Assembly: GCA_003508835.1 (NCBI GenBank)
Contig: PUFA01000021.1
Span: 4,752,501 to 4,816,500, forward strand
DNA: 64,000 nucleotides
Direction: 5' to 3'
From: Eonycteris spelaea
Lineage: Eukaryota > Chordata > Mammalia > Chiroptera > Pteropodidae
The notes beneath the pieces are model-generated. The model searched no databases. It had not been told where the DNA came from and saw only the letters and a program-made list of their open reading frames with translations. Positions 1-11,847 of this stretch are shown here, piece by piece. The translations under genes were made by a program, and so were the position numbers. Each line of letters starts with the position of its first letter. The first letter of the stretch is position 1.

Positions 1-270
1 TGTGTCAGTGTGAGTGTGCGTGTGGGCACGTGCATGTGCCTGTGCATGTATCTGTGTGTACCGTGTGTGCCTGTGTGTTGTGTGCATGTGTGTGCACGTG
101 TGAGTGGGCACACATGTAGGGCACATATATGTGTCTGCATGTGTCTGTGCATGTGTCTCAGTGTGTGCGTGTTCATGGCTATGAGTGCGTCTGCATGTGT
201 GTGGATGTGCATGTGTGTATGCATGCGTGAGTGTGCGGACACACGTGTGTGTCTGAGTGCACGCGTGTGC
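1..270. repeat. Degenerate (TG)n / TGTGCATG microsatellite
   Basis: Alternating purine-pyrimidine TG, CATG and TGTGCG tracts run almost unbroken. The small ORF across it is an artefact of the repeat. It lies in an intron, upstream of the first exon seen. Confidence 0.85.
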
Positions 271-978
271 GCCGCTGTTTCCACGTTGACGCCCGCAGCA
301 GGCTGACTCCCTTAGGCCCGCTCATTTCCGCAGCTGCTGCCCAATAGCACTGAAAACACTTGCTCCCCCAAGGTCACTATTAGGATGAAAACATAAGCCA
401 CAGACAGAAAGAAAATACCTGTAAGTCGTATACTGGTGTTCAGAATACGTAACAAACTGTCAAAACTCAATTATGAGGAAAGTGACCCAGTTTTTCAGAC
501 GGGCAAAAGATTTGGACAAACTGCTGGCCAAGGTGGGCCCGTGGCTGGCTGGCAGCGCGCGGGGGCTGGCGGCTGCGTTCGGTTGAGGAGCGCGCGGGGG
601 AAGCCGGACGGTGCCATCAGGCACGTTGGGGTGGCTGCGACGAGGAACACGGGCCGCGCCGCATGCTGGCCGAGCCGCGGGGCGGGCGAGGAGGTCGGCC
701 GTGCCCCTCGGAAGCGGTCTGTCATTTTCTCAGAGCCCGACACATGTCTGTCCTGTGAGCCAGCAGTCCCGTTCCTGCTGTTTCTCGAAGGGGCAGGGAG
801 CACACAAGTGCACGAGTCACGGGAGGTGGGAGCCAGGGTGCTGTCTGTCGCCACTGCGAGGTCCCCTCCCAGGCCCAGGCGCTCAGAATCGACGGAACAA
901 GGCCTGCGCTTGGTGGGAGACGAGCTGGGTGCCGACAACTGCCTTTTAATGTTCTGTGTCTTCTCTGCTTCCCCACAG

Positions 979-1013
979 CAAACGGATACCAGCCCGAGTC
1001 CAGCTGGCAGCAG
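979..1013 (+). CDS. Exon A0 (35 nt) of the repeat-exon gene
   Basis: A pyrimidine-rich tract ending CCCCACAG precedes it and GTAAGT follows. In phase 0 it reads QTDTSPSPAGS plus two bases (AG) of a split Arg codon. The length is exactly that of all other A exons, and the Ser/Pro-rich ending (S-P-A-G-S-R) resembles S-S-A-P-R of the array copies. It lies outside the tandem array and is strongly diverged, so it is probably an old member. The surrounding introns (271-978 and 1014-2449) are GC-rich and hold nothing else I can support. Confidence 0.7.
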
Positions 1014-2449
1014 GTAAGTTGGGACCCTGCGTGGTGTCGGGGAGCGGGCCTCAGCCGTCTTGCCTCGAGGGCGCCCTCACCCCAGGGCTGTGCAGACGCC
1101 GGCCACGCTCTGTGCCGTTTCCGTAATCTCCGTCTGCTGCCTTTGCCTTCGATTCCCGGGCCACCTTCCTTTTTGCACTCGCCGAGATAGGAGCTAAGTT
1201 GTTTTGTCACGGCATGACCGTTGGCCGCCATGTGCCCTTTCCTCGTCAAAGAGAAAGATCCCTTTCCTGACAGCCGCCCCCGTTCCCACGGACCTGGCTC
1301 GGGTCCGCCCGGCGCTGGTGCCCCCCGGCTGCTCCGCGTCCCGCAGCAGTGCGCACTGTTTCCGTGGCGGGGCGTTCCTCCGCCACCCGGTGGGCGAGTC
1401 GCCCTCTTAACATCTCATCTTCCCTTACGGTTGACAATTCTTCCACATCGTTGTTTTTCCGTGTGGGCTTCACACTCACCTGGCGCAGTTCCAGGAGTGC
1501 TGGCGCTGGGCCGGACTCCCGCCCGTGCGGGCACCCCGTCCCGCGCGCAGCCCTGGGCTCGGCTGTGCTTGTCGAGAACGTATTTATTCTGCCCCCAGCG
1601 GGTCTAGCTGCCGCTTTCCGGCAGCGTTTGCTTGCTTCCTGTCTCTGTGTCGCGTTCTGGCACTTCGTGCAACACGCTCACACCCGTTACGAGGTCTGCG
1701 ATCGGTGATCTTGGGTGTCACCGCCGGATTGTGTCAGGCCCCGAGCCGCACCCATAAGCACGGCGACCGTCACGGATGGATGCTGAGTGCGCCCCGGCTG
1801 CCCCCGGCTGGCCGGCCCGTCTCGCTCCCTCTCCTCAGGCCGCCCTGAGCAGACACGAGCCGGAGAACCCCGGCGACTTCTCCGTGTTCCGGGGAGCCGC
1901 GTGTCCCTCGCTTCACAGCGGAAGCTGGACATGACCGGGCCGGGTGGGCAGGGCCTGTCGACAGCAGAGTCGAGCACAAGCTCGGCCTCTCGCGACAAAC
2001 GGAGCCGAGCGATGACTCCAGAGAAAATGTCCATGAAGGAGGCGGCAGGTGTGGCCACGGCGGTCAGCTCGAATGCCTTCGGGCACCGCCACAGCCGCCA
2101 GGTCCCCTGCCCGCCACGAGGCTCCCGGGTGTCCCGCCTGCCTCTCCCTCCAGCCCCCCCGACACCCTCCCCGATGCCCTCCTCCTCCTCACCCGTCTCC
2201 AGGTGACGACACCGCCCTGCCCCGCAGCACCCTCCACAAGCGCCTGGGGCTGTGGGCCGCGGCCACAGCGGTGGCGCGTGGGGCTCGGAGGCGCGCGGCC
2301 CCCCGGGGCGCCCACGGCCTTTGCATGAGATACTCCTGGGGTCTTCGGCGGTGCCACCGACCCAGGGGGCCACAGCGCCTCATGGGGCCCCCCGCCAAAG
2401 CCAGGCCCTTCCTTGCTAATGAGTCTTCCTCCCTCCGGCTGCTTCCCAG

Positions 2450-2525
2450 GTGCCCGAGGTGGTGCTCGGCCACCACCAGGAAGGCGGAATCCACCGCGCA
2501 GCCAGGGGCCACCGCGCAGACAAAG
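2450..2525 (+). CDS. Exon B0 (76 nt) of the repeat-exon gene
   Basis: The acceptor GCTTCCCAG and donor GTAAGC bound a 76-nt stretch. Its first base completes the AG-G Arg codon of exon A0, and 25 codons follow (CPRWCSATTRKAES... ending AQTK), leaving phase 0. Phase and position fit a B exon, but the residues show little likeness to the array B exons, so the assignment rests on splice signals and frame. It is rich in Thr, Ala and Lys. Confidence 0.6.
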
Positions 2526-2689
2526 GTAAGCTCAGAGCCACCAGGCTGGACTCGAGTGCAGGGTCCGAGGACCCCCAAAAGGAGGGTAGTGCGCGATACT
2601 TGGACCCGATCACTTGACCACTTTGCATTTATGTGGCAGCAAAGATGGGAACGAAGGTGGACGGGGACAGAGGAAAAGTGAGGGACAGG

Positions 2690-2860
2690 AAGTACGCTTG
2701 ACCGTGGGGTGTTGGGGGTGTGTGCGCATGGGGGTGTGGTGTGTGAGTGTGCGATGTGTGTGTGAGTATATGGATGTAGGTGTGATCTGTGAGTGTGGCA
2801 CGTCTGAGTAATGTGTGTGCGCGGTGTGTGTGAGTGTGAGTGTGCGGCCCGGTGCCTGTG
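2690..2860. repeat. (TG)n / GTGTGAGTGTG microsatellite
   Basis: A run of TGTGTGAG, GGGTGTG and GTGTGCG units, similar in make-up to the tract at the window start. Intronic. The rest of the intron from 2861 to about 3700 shows no gene or repeat I recognise. Confidence 0.75.
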
Positions 2861-3719
2861 TGGTCACGTCGGACCCGTGTGTGCCATGGCATCTCTATGT
2901 CCATCTTCGCAGGGTCAGGCAATGGGCTCCTCCTTTAGGCCCGAGCGTCCATGCAGCTGCCATCAAGGTCAGCTGCTGGGATGCGGTCCCCGGGAGGATT
3001 GTAAGCAGGGTGTGCGACTCCGCTGATTTCGAAGGTCACGGGTGGCTTTGCTCCCTCTGGAGGGCTGCTGTCTCGCTGCTCCACAAGTGCTTTGAGGCAG
3101 AGCCCTTATAATCACGTAGACGTAGAGGGGGTCGAAACCCCCTTTCATGACAGAGAACGAGTGGCAGGCTTCTCCTTTCTTGCACGACTTTCGGGGACTT
3201 CTGAGACACAGTGAGTGGAAGCCATGACGCCTCCAACTGTCTCACCCCAGACTCGGCCCCCGAACACCCCCACTCTAAGGCAGCAGCAAGTGGCCAAGGG
3301 TTTTCCTTTGCCATCATGAAAACCGGGGTGACCCTACGTTCTGGTTTGCCTGGGACAGTCCTGGTGGGCACTAGTGCCAGTCCTGAGTGCGAGGCCACTA
3401 CTCTGACAGGCACGCGCCTGTCGTGATCGGTCTGCCGAATCCCACGCAGGACCCCCCCCGGCGACGGCTGAAGTGCTTCCATCTGTGCCGGCAGGAGACA
3501 CGGAGCCTGGACTCAGCCCGTAGGCGCTGGCAGCGTTCAGACTGTAGCTTCCTACCAGCCCCTGCCAGGCCGGCTAAGTGCTCAAGGACCTGAAATCCCA
3601 AATGGCACAGAACTTTGTGAGGTAGAAGTAGGAACATGGATTCGGGTCTCTTAAACGGTCCTATACTTACTTATAAATGTGCCAAGGTTGACATAGCCTT
3701 CCTGACTTAAGGATTTATC

Positions 3720-4820
3720 ATTCTCCCCAACTGACACGAATTACCAAAACTGAGTCCGGAAGAACTGGAAAACCCGAATAGACATATAACAAGGGAAAGA
3801 CTCTTAACTACAACTCTACAATTTCCTGTAAGGAAAATCTCAGGCCCTGATGACTTCATTTGTGAATTCTACTTACAATTTTAAGAAAAAATATCCACTA
3901 TGCACAAACTCACTCAAAAGACAGAGGTATTGGCCGAGGCCCTTACACGACCCGAAGCCAGACGCCATTGTCACAAAACAGCAGCACGAGCCGGGATCGT
4001 TGCGGGGCGCGGCCGTCAGGCAGCGCGAAGGCCGCCGTGCGCTTGCGTGAGGGTCGTTCCGCGGGCACAGCGGCCTTAACGTCTGCGAATAAATTCACGG
4101 GATACGCATATCAACGAGCCATGAACACGAGCACATCCCGTAGGTAAAGCCATCACCATAGTAACATATCTATTTAAGACAAAAAAAAAAATTCACACCC
4201 TAAGAAGAGAAAAGGGAAACCCCCTCAATCCGACGGAGAGGACCAGTGACACTTACAGCCATTTCCTACGTACTTCATGCTGACGGCGTCCGTGAGCCCG
4301 AGGGACGGGGAGGTCCAGCACGCGCTGCCCACGTTTGCTCCAGCCAGCGCAGCAAGCAAGAAAGAGGCGTGAAAAAATAGGAGTTTGAAAGCAAAACGGT
4401 CTATTTGGAGGAATCGTGAGCCTAACAAATCTGCAAAGAAACTGATGGGAATAAGACAGCGCGGCCGGACAGCGGACACACAGCCACCGCGAAGCCACGG
4501 CGGCTCCTGCGTGCGCAGCGAAGAACCCCAAGGCGGGATTAGGAAAACGATCCCCCTCTCTTCGCTTCGAAAATAAGAAAACGAGGACAAACTATGGACA
4601 AATGAAGCTGCACACATGGCCGAGAGAAATTAGAACGATCCAAATAAACGGATTTAAAAATATTAGGGAAAAGGCCCTGGACACTGTCACCACGGAATAG
4701 GTCCCCTGAGTGACCTGCAGACGAACCGGGTCCCCTCTGAATTCCTAGCAAGCGTTCTTCTCTAAGGAAATATGACGAACCCAAAATGGCTACAGGGGTC
4801 AGAGGACTTCGCCAAAAAAT
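3720..4820 (+). mobile_element. Old, degraded LINE-1 ORF2 fragment
   Basis: The order of recognisable pieces follows mammalian L1 ORF2. Near 3760 is a stretch like 'gaaaacccgaatagacatataacaag'. Near 3845 is the counterpart of the G-P-D-G-F-T-G-E-F-Y block, here read as G-P-D-D-F-I-C-E-F-Y. Near 3950 is a P-K-P-D-like run, and around 4335-4460 the 'agcaagaaagaggcg...atttggaggaatcg...aatctgcaaagaaactgatggg' region. Near 4620 is 'gagagaaattag...aaataaacggatttaaaaatatt'. No frame is open over any useful length, so it is long dead. It sits immediately left of the tandem array, whose units carry part of the same L1 region. Confidence 0.75.
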
Positions 4821-5617
4821 TTAAAGACAGAAGCAAGTGGGGATTACAGTGACCGTACGAAGTGTGGGCGGATGAGGACAGACACACAGATTGGAGGGGC
4901 GGGGGAGGGGCAGGACAGAGTCCCCGAATGAGCGTTGACATCCCTGGGCCACGCACCGTGAGTGAAGGTGCAGAGGTCTCGCAGGGGACGATGGGAGCAC
5001 TGGCAACAAGTGGAGCTGGAGCGGAGGACGGCCATCGCCACAGACCGGATTCCAGCAGTAGCAAACCCTGTGCATGCACGCAGGCCACGTGGGAACTTTC
5101 AGAGTTTAACAATGGAAAACCCCAGTGTTTATTCGGGGAAAGTTTGAATGAACTCTTCCCCAAAGGCTATGAAGGGGTGGGCCAATGGCACGAGGGCACA
5201 TGCTCACGCCTCCACGGTAGGTAAACACGCACTCCGACCACGGCGTCTACCACACGATCTCTGTGACCAAAACGGAGACGCGCCAAGTGTCCACCTGGGA
5301 GGACCGCTGGTCCCTCACGTTCCTAGCGAGAGTGCAAATCTTGGCACCCTGAAGGAGGCTCGGCCGTGTCTGAAACCTGACACGCGCGTGTGTCCTGTGA
5401 ACCTGCGGTCTCCTTCCGCGTGTTTCCCGAAATTGCCGGCAGAACGCAGGTGCACGTGTCACGGGCGGTGGGAGGAGGGTCTGTCGCCACCCCAGGAACA
5501 GCGAGGCACTAAGTATCCAGTACACGCTGCCGTGAATTTAGTGTGCGATGTGCTCAGTGTCAGCAACCTCGGCTTTAATTCCATGATTTTCACGTCCTCC
5601 CCCCTCCCCCCTCACAG

Positions 5618-5652
5618 GAGCGGAATGACAACTGCAGCTCGTCGGCACCACG
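5618..5652 (+). CDS. Exon A1 (35 nt)
   Basis: Preceded by CCCCTCCCCCCTCACAG and followed by GTAAGT. Reads ERNDNCSSSAP plus CG of a split Arg codon. The S-S-S-A-P-R ending links it to the KLDVNY-type A exons of units 2-5. Confidence 0.85.
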
Positions 5653-6186
5653 GTAAGTGCGCACTGGGCAGCACCACTCCGCGTGGGAGTGCGCGGTGCG
5701 CTCAGCATAGGAGCCTCAGTACTCGCCTGTTCCCATCTGTCGGCGAGCCTGTGCGAGGTTGAGAGTCTGGGTCCTCTTTGTGCCTCTCTTGGGGACCCAC
5801 AGAGACTGTCTCTGTCCCAACCCTGAGCCATGGTCCCCCACTCTCGGCAAACACGAAAATTGCCCTCCTGCCAAACGCAGGGACTTAGCTGGCCCCTGCC
5901 CTGAGCTATGAGGAGCATGGCGGTACTGGCCGCTTGTTCAGACTTCCCTCCCTGCTCCTGGGCCCTTCCCAAGGGACCCCTCCCTTGGCACCTGCCCGGG
6001 ACCCCAACAGGTGCAGGGAAGACAGCAGCGTTCACTTAGAGGGTGCCCCAGGGGATGCTGGTGCCCAGCATCTGCAGAGCAAAGGAGAAGCATGGGGGTG
6101 AGCCTGTGTGACACACAAGTCATCTGCCACCACAAGAACGTCCACACTGGATGGCACGTGTCCCTTCTTCCTCCCGTCCATCCTAG

Positions 6187-6274
6187 GAGAGAGACATCCT
6201 TGCATATTCCATCAAAGCCTTTGCCGGATGTCGACTCTGTCAGCATTACCATATGCCCGGATCCGCTGCCAATA
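6187..6274 (+). CDS. Exon B1 (88 nt)
   Basis: The acceptor GTCCATCCTAG and donor GTAAGT bound one base plus 29 codons, one codon shorter than the standard B exon. It reads RETSLHIPSK, then PLPDVDSVSITICPDPLPI. The V-D-S-V-S-I-T-I core aligns with V-D-A-I-S-I-T-M of later units. The frame is open and phases match both neighbours. Confidence 0.85.
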
Positions 6275-7513
6275 GTAAGTGCCAAGAGTCTGGGCATGTC
6301 CTCGACGCAGGGTGGAGCCAGGGGTGGGGACTCAGGTCCGGAATGGAGCTCAGAACCATGGCAGAAGAGCTTGTGCCACTGGCTGCAACATGTGCCGTGC
6401 TCCCAGGGATGCCGCTTACACGGAACCAGCTGGGTGGGGACGCGCAGGAACGCGAGGGACAGAAAAGGCTCTGGATACGAAGGCGGAAGAACATGTGGGC
6501 GAGGACAGCTGGGTGGGTGGGCGTCACCGCCCCATTGCTGTGGCAGCCATGTGCCTCCCCTTGGCCTGGAGGACGCACCCAGTCCTTATGCAATTCCCAA
6601 AGCATCTTTTAAAGCAGATTGCAAGTTGAACCTAAATGAACGGCTTTCTTAGGACTTTTAGTGGCCAAAATCGTTTAGAAGAAGAAGAGTCAACAGAGGT
6701 GTGGCATAGTCCGACTAACTGTCACTACAAGGACCTGTAGACAGAGTGTGGCCGGGTGAGGACAGACACGCAGATTGGAGGGGCGGGAGTACAGGACAGA
6801 GTCCCCGAAATGAGCGTTGACATCTCTGGGCCACGCACCGTAAGTGAAGGTGCAGAGGTCTCGCAGGGGATGTTGGGAGCACTGGCAGCAAGTGGAGCTG
6901 GAGCGGAGGACGGCCATCGCCACAGACCGGATTCCAGCAGTAGCAAACCCTGTGCTTGCACGCAGGCCACATGGGACCTTTCAGAGTTTAATAATGGAAA
7001 ACCCCAGTGCTTAAAACGAGGAAAGTTTGAATGAACTCTTCCCCAAGGCTATGAACGGGTAGGCCGATGGCACGTTGGCACATGCTCACGCCTCCACGGT
7101 GGGTAAAACGCCCTCCGACCACACCATCTACCACACGCGTCCCTGTGACCAAAACGGAGACGTGCCAAGTGTCCTCGTGGGAGGACCGCTGGTCCCTCAC
7201 GTTAATAGCACGAGTGTAAATCTCAGCGCCTTGCAGGAGGCTGGCCGCATCTGAAACCTGACACAGGCGTGTGTCCTGTGAATCTGCAGTCCGTTCTGCG
7301 TGTTTCCTGAAGGAGCAGGGAGAACGCAGGTGCACGTGTCACGGGCGGTGGGAGGAAGGTCTGTCCCCAGTCAGGTCCTGTCCCTGCCCTGGGAGGACAT
7401 CAAAGTACAGTACTCAAAATCTAATACCGCTGGCTTGAACTTTGTGAGACCAGCTGAGTGTCTGCAATTTTGATACCAATTTCACAATTTTTTACTCCCC
7501 ACCCCCCTCACAG

Positions 7514-7548
7514 AAGCTGGATGTCAACTACAGCTCGTCGGCACCGCG
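7514..7548 (+). CDS. Exon A2 (35 nt), KLDVNY type
   Basis: The acceptor is CCACCCCCCTCACAG and the donor GTAAGT. Reads KLDVNYSSSAP plus split Arg (CG|C). Confidence 0.9.
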
Positions 7549-8220
7549 GTAAGTGTGCATGCTCGCCAAAGTTTCAGCACCTGAGACTCAGCTGTGCCAG
7601 GACACGAACCCCTGATGGGTTATGGTGGGACTGTGACGATATATAGACAGGTGGTAGCTCGTGTCATTATTAACGGTGTGGCTGTCCGAGTAGCTTATGG
7701 CAGAGTCGACAATGACTCTGTCTCTGACAATGTAAGGCAAACACGGTGCTCATTTATTCCCATCTGTCGTGAGCCTGTGTGAGGCTGAGAGTCTGGGTCC
7801 TCTGCACCTGTCCTGGTGACCCACAGCCTCTGTTGCTGTCCACACCTTTAGCCATGGCCTCCACTCTTTACAAACTCGAAAATCTCCCTCTTGCCAAACG
7901 GGAGGACTATGCTGGTTGGCTGACTTGTCCTACATTGGTGTTGGTGGAACCCACCCACTTGTTCAGACTTTCCTCTCGCTTCTGGGCCCCAACCAAGTGA
8001 CCCCTCCCTTGCCACATGCCTTTGGAACCTGCCCTCTGCCACGAAGTCAGGAGCAGTTCCACAAAGGATGTCCTGGGGGATTTGGTGCCCAGCTTCTGCA
8101 GAGCCAAGGAAAGCACTGGGGTGAGCCTGTGTGACAGGCAGGTTCCAAGAGCCCCGAGACCCTCCGCAGATCCATAGACCCCTGGGTGACATGTGTCTTC
8201 TCTTCCTCCTAACTGCCCAG

Positions 8221-8311
8221 CGGTGTGCCTCCCAGAGAAAATTCACCGGTGGAAATGACCCCTGTTGATGCTATCAGCATCACCATGTATCCCGAGGGCT
8301 CGCCACCACCG
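8221..8311 (+). CDS. Exon B2 (91 nt), intact
   Basis: The acceptor TAACTGCCCAG and donor GTAAGT bound one base plus 30 codons: GVPPREN, SPVEMTPVDAISITMYPE, GSPPP. Two proline-directed S-P/T-P sites sit in the core and the exon ends in a poly-Pro run. It is a good reference copy for the repeat. Confidence 0.9.
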
Positions 8312-9569
8312 GTAAGTGCCGAGCGTCTGGGCATGTCCTCGACGCAGGGCGGAGCGCCAGAGGTGGGGACTCAGGGCCCGGAATGGAGCTCAGGACCGTG
8401 GCAGAAGAGCTTGTGCCACTGGCTGCAGCATGTGTCGTGCTCCCTGGGATGCTGCTCTCACGGAACCGGCTGGCGTGGACGCGCAGGAAACGCGGGGGAC
8501 AGAAAAGGCTCTGGATGCAAAAGAGGCGGATCATGTGGGCAAGGACAGCTGGGTGGATGGGCGTCACTCCCCACCTCGCACGCGGGGTCTGCCGAGTGTG
8601 CCACCTGACACCGGCTCCGCCTGTCTGCACCGCCACCTGATCTCAACACGATGCCAGCACGGAGGGGCTGGGTCCATGTAGGGAGCACATACCTGGTCCA
8701 GCGAGGCCAGCGCAGGGCCGTCAGAGCTGAGCCTGGCATCAAGATTCAAGTTACAGATTGTAACTGTCCCCAGAGGGGACTGGATGACAAGAGTCACAGC
8801 TTATGCCGTAGCCAACCCAAGCAGGCATGTCCGTCCCAGCCACTTTCTGCCACCCACAGAACCTTCGTGAGGCCTCAGCCCAAACAAGGTCCAGGGCAAG
8901 AAGAGAAACACCTACGCAGGGCACAGCGGGGCTGTGGCTGATGGATGGTCTCGTGACCTCCCTGTGTGGGGAGCCACGCAGGGCACCGGCACGTGGTCGG
9001 CTTTCTCAGACGGACAGGAAGGGTAGTTTCAAGAAGCAAAGCAATGACGGATGGGCAAGAAGCCAGTCTGCACCGTCCCTCCTGGTGCCATGCCCGTCAC
9101 TCTACTCTGAGTGGATAGCTGTCGATCACCCATCCCGGGTGGGTCGTGGAGCCCGTCATGGTCAACATGTTACCATCGACCCTCCGGAATCGCAGTCACT
9201 GGTACCCTTGCTACCACTCTCGAGACACTGGTCACTCATTGTCACATTGAATTCAGAGAAGGATTCCCGAGACGTGCCCTTAGGGTCCCCATTCCCATGG
9301 CGACGTTTGGCAGATGGTGCCAGGCTCACCCCTAAGTGGCAGGAGCCTTCAGTGCCCGAGGGCTCCTCCCGTCCCTGCCACACCCGTTTGGACTAGGCTT
9401 TTACACCAGAGGGGCAGGTAGGTGACAGCGGATGGGCACAGAGGACCTCAGAAGCACAAGTGTAGCGCCTGGGGCTGGGTCTGCTGCGCATTTCTGCCTA
9501 AAGTAAGAGCCCTCGCGGCTCGATTAACCTCTCACTTCGGAAGGAACTAACTGCCTCTCCAGTGAGTAC

Positions 9570-9985
9570 ACAAGCTCACAAACTGATTCTAAAGGAAATG
9601 AAAAACCCAAATAGACTATGACAGGAAACCAGACTGCTTTGTTAGAACTTCCAGAAGGAACCCCAGGACAGTGGGTATGCTGATTACTTCGTCTGAGTGT
9701 TCTCTTTAGAAGCAGCTGGAGCACAGAGACTGTTTTCAGGAATCAGAGGAGGAAGTAGCGCCTCCAACTGATTCTTTGAGGGCAGAGAAACCCGAAATCA
9801 CAGCCAATGGCCTTCATCGAAGGTGACAAACTTCACTTAAAAACACTGGCGAATCAAAGCAGCAACGTGAACACGCCATTTGCCGCAAATGAAGTGAGGC
9901 TTGTGCAGGAAGGCCAGCTTCTGTCCACGCCGAGATTCTCACGTGAAAAGGCACGTGATTCGATGAAGGATGTACACGTGCACGA
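9570..9985 (+). mobile_element. L1 ORF2-derived block inside the array unit (U2 copy; one per full unit)
   Basis: Pieces in L1 order: 'aaacccaaatagac', then 'gaatcagaggagga', then a stretch like 'gaaatcacagccaatggccttcatcgaagg', then 'aaaacactggcgaatcaaagcagcaac', the counterpart of the L1 'atactagcaaatcgaatccagcaacac' region. It is heavily mutated and cannot code. Equivalent blocks lie near 13135-13540 (U3), 16690-17070 (U4), 20230-20620 (U5), 25980-26370 (U7), 29540-29930 (U8), 33350-33730 (U9), 36710-37090 (U10), 40250-40640 (U11) and 46335-46720 (U13). They are absent from U1, U6 and U12. The L1 therefore inserted before the units multiplied. Confidence 0.6.
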
Positions 9986-11048
9986 ACGGTCATGGAAGCT
10001 GGAAGCCGTTGCCGTCTGGAACACCACCTGTGTAATGCTGCCAGACGCAGTGTCTTGGACGCTCTCGTTGCTGTGGCTGCCATGTCCTCTCCTTGGCCTG
10101 GAAAACACACCCCAATCCCCGTGATATTCCCAAAGCATCGTTTAAAGCAGACTGCAAGTTGAACCTAAGTGAATGGCTTTCTCAGGCCTTTTAGTGGCCA
10201 AAGTAGTGTAGAAAAGAAGAACCAAGCAAAGGTGTGACAGCTCAACTTTATGTGTCCCTAAAAGACCTGGAGACTGAGTGTGGCCGGGTGAGGACACACA
10301 TACTATCTAGGGAGCAGGGGAGGGGCAGGACAGAGTCCCCTAAATGAGCGTTGACATCTCTGGACCACGCACCGTGAGTGAAGGTGCAGAGGTCTCGCAG
10401 GGGATGATGGGAGCACTGGCAGCAAGTGGAGCCGGAGCGGAGGACGGCCATCGCCACAGACCGGATTCCAGCAGTAGCAAACCTGTGCTTGCACGCAGGC
10501 TACGTGGGAACTTTCAGAGTTTAACAATGGAAAACCCCAGTGCTTAAAACGAGGAAAGTTTGAATGAACTCCTCCCCAAAGGCTATGAACGGGTGGGCCA
10601 ATGGCACGTGGGCACATGCTCACGCCTCCACGGTAGGTAAACACGCCCTCCGACCACGTCTACCACACGCGTCTCTATGACCAAAACGGAGACGTGCCAA
10701 GTGTTCCTCGTGGGAGGACCGCTGGTCCCTCACGTTAATAGCACGAGTGTAAATCTCAGCGCCTTGAAGGAGGCTCGGCCACATCTGAAACCTGACACAG
10801 GCGTGTGTCCTGTGAATCTGCAGTCCGTTCTGCGTGTTTCCTGAAGGAGCAGGGAGAACGCAGGTGCATGTGTCACGGGCGGTGGGAGGAAGGTCTGTCC
10901 CCAGTCAGGTCCTGTCCCTGCCCTGGGAGGACATCAAAGTACAGTACTCAAAATCTAATAACACTGGCTTGAGCTTTGTGAGACCAGCTGAGTGTCTGCA
11001 ATTTTGATACCAATTTCACAATTTTCCTTACTCCCCACCCCCTCACAG

Positions 11049-11083
11049 AAGCTGGATGTCAACTACAGGTCGACGGCACCGCG
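11049..11083 (+). CDS. Exon A3 (35 nt), KLDVNY type
   Basis: The acceptor ends CCCCCTCACAG and the donor is GTAAGT. Reads KLDVNYRSTAP plus split Arg. Two substitutions relative to A2, both changing the residue. Confidence 0.9.
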
Positions 11084-11756
11084 GTAAGTGTGCATGCTCG
11101 CCAAAGTGTTTAGCACCTGAGACTCAGCTGTGCCCAGGACACAAACCCCTGATGGCTTATGGTGGGACTGTGACGATACATAGACAGGTGGTAGCTCGTG
11201 TCATTACTAACGGTGGGGCTGTCTGAGTAACTTATGGCAGAGTCGACAATGACTCTGTCTCTGACAATTTAAGGCAAACACGGTGCTCATTTATTCCCAT
11301 CTGTCGTGAGCCTGTGCGAGGCTGAGCGTCTGGGTCCTCTGCGCCTGTCCTGGGACCCACACCCTCTGTCTCTGTCCACACCTTTAGCCATGGCCTCTAC
11401 TCTTTACAAACTCGAAAATCTCCCTCTTGCCAAACGGGAGGACTATGCTGGTTGGCTGACTTGTCCTACATTGGTGTTGGTGGAACCCACCCACTTGTTC
11501 AGACTTTCCTCCTCGCTTCTGGGCCCCAACCAAGTGACCCCTCCCTTGCCACATGCCTTTGGAACCTGCCCTCTGCCACGAAGTCAGGAGCAGTTCCACA
11601 AAGGATGTCCTGGGGGATTTGGTGCCCAGCTTCTGCAGAGCCAAGGAAAGCACTGGGGTGAGCCTGTGTGACAGGCAGGTTCCAAGAGCCCGAGACCCTC
11701 CGCAGATCCATAGACCCCTGGGTGACCTGTGTCTTTTCTTCCTCCTGACCGTCCAG

Positions 11757-11847
11757 CAGTGTGCCTACCAGAGAAATATCACCAGTGGAAATGACCCCTG
11801 TTGATGCTGTCAGCATCACCATGTATCCCGAGGACTCGCCACCACCG
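11757..11847 (+). CDS. Exon B3 (91 nt), intact
   Basis: The acceptor ACCGTCCAG and donor GTAAGT bound SVPTREI, SPVEMTPVDAVSITMYPE, DSPPP. The frame is open and phases match. Confidence 0.9.

Larger units (their letters stand above)
4850..6744 (+). repeat. Array unit U1 (short, 1.9 kb; L1 block deleted)
   Basis: It contains exons A1 and B1. After B1 the usual intron runs to about 6530, then jumps to the 'gctgtggcagccatg' segment that normally lies after the L1 block, so about 1.65 kb is missing relative to U2. Its exons are the most diverged within the array proper. Confidence 0.85.
6745..10276 (+). repeat. Array unit U2
   Basis: A standard unit of about 3.53 kb with exons A2 and B2, the post-B intron and a complete L1-derived block near 9.57-9.98 kb. 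Very like U3, U4 and U5. Confidence 0.9.

Noticed and set aside
10..306. 98-codon Cys/Val-rich ORF
   Set aside because: It is a translation of the TG microsatellite.
1687..2373. 228-codon minus-strand ORF in the first intron
   Set aside because: A GC-rich chance frame with no recognisable domain; it overlaps introns of the plus-strand gene.
5166..5216. Possible 51-nt exon 'AAAG|GCTATGAAG...CCACG|GTAGGTAA' before exon A1, repeated in the other units
   Set aside because: It would keep phase 0, but the equivalent stretches in units 2, 4, 6 and 10 read ATG AAC GGG TAG, a stop in that frame. The acceptor also lacks a good pyrimidine tract.
4929..5224. ORF of 60-120 codons starting M-S-V-D-I-S-G-P-R, open in nearly every unit (and an antisense frame over it)
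   Set aside because: It recurs because the intron is duplicated. Copies vary in length through random indels, and there is no conserved start, stop or splice frame around it.
8827..9396. Long plus-strand ORF (189 codons) in post-B intron, repeated in units 3-5
   Set aside because: It is a read-through of recently copied intron; frames shift or stop in the other units and no splice signals fit.
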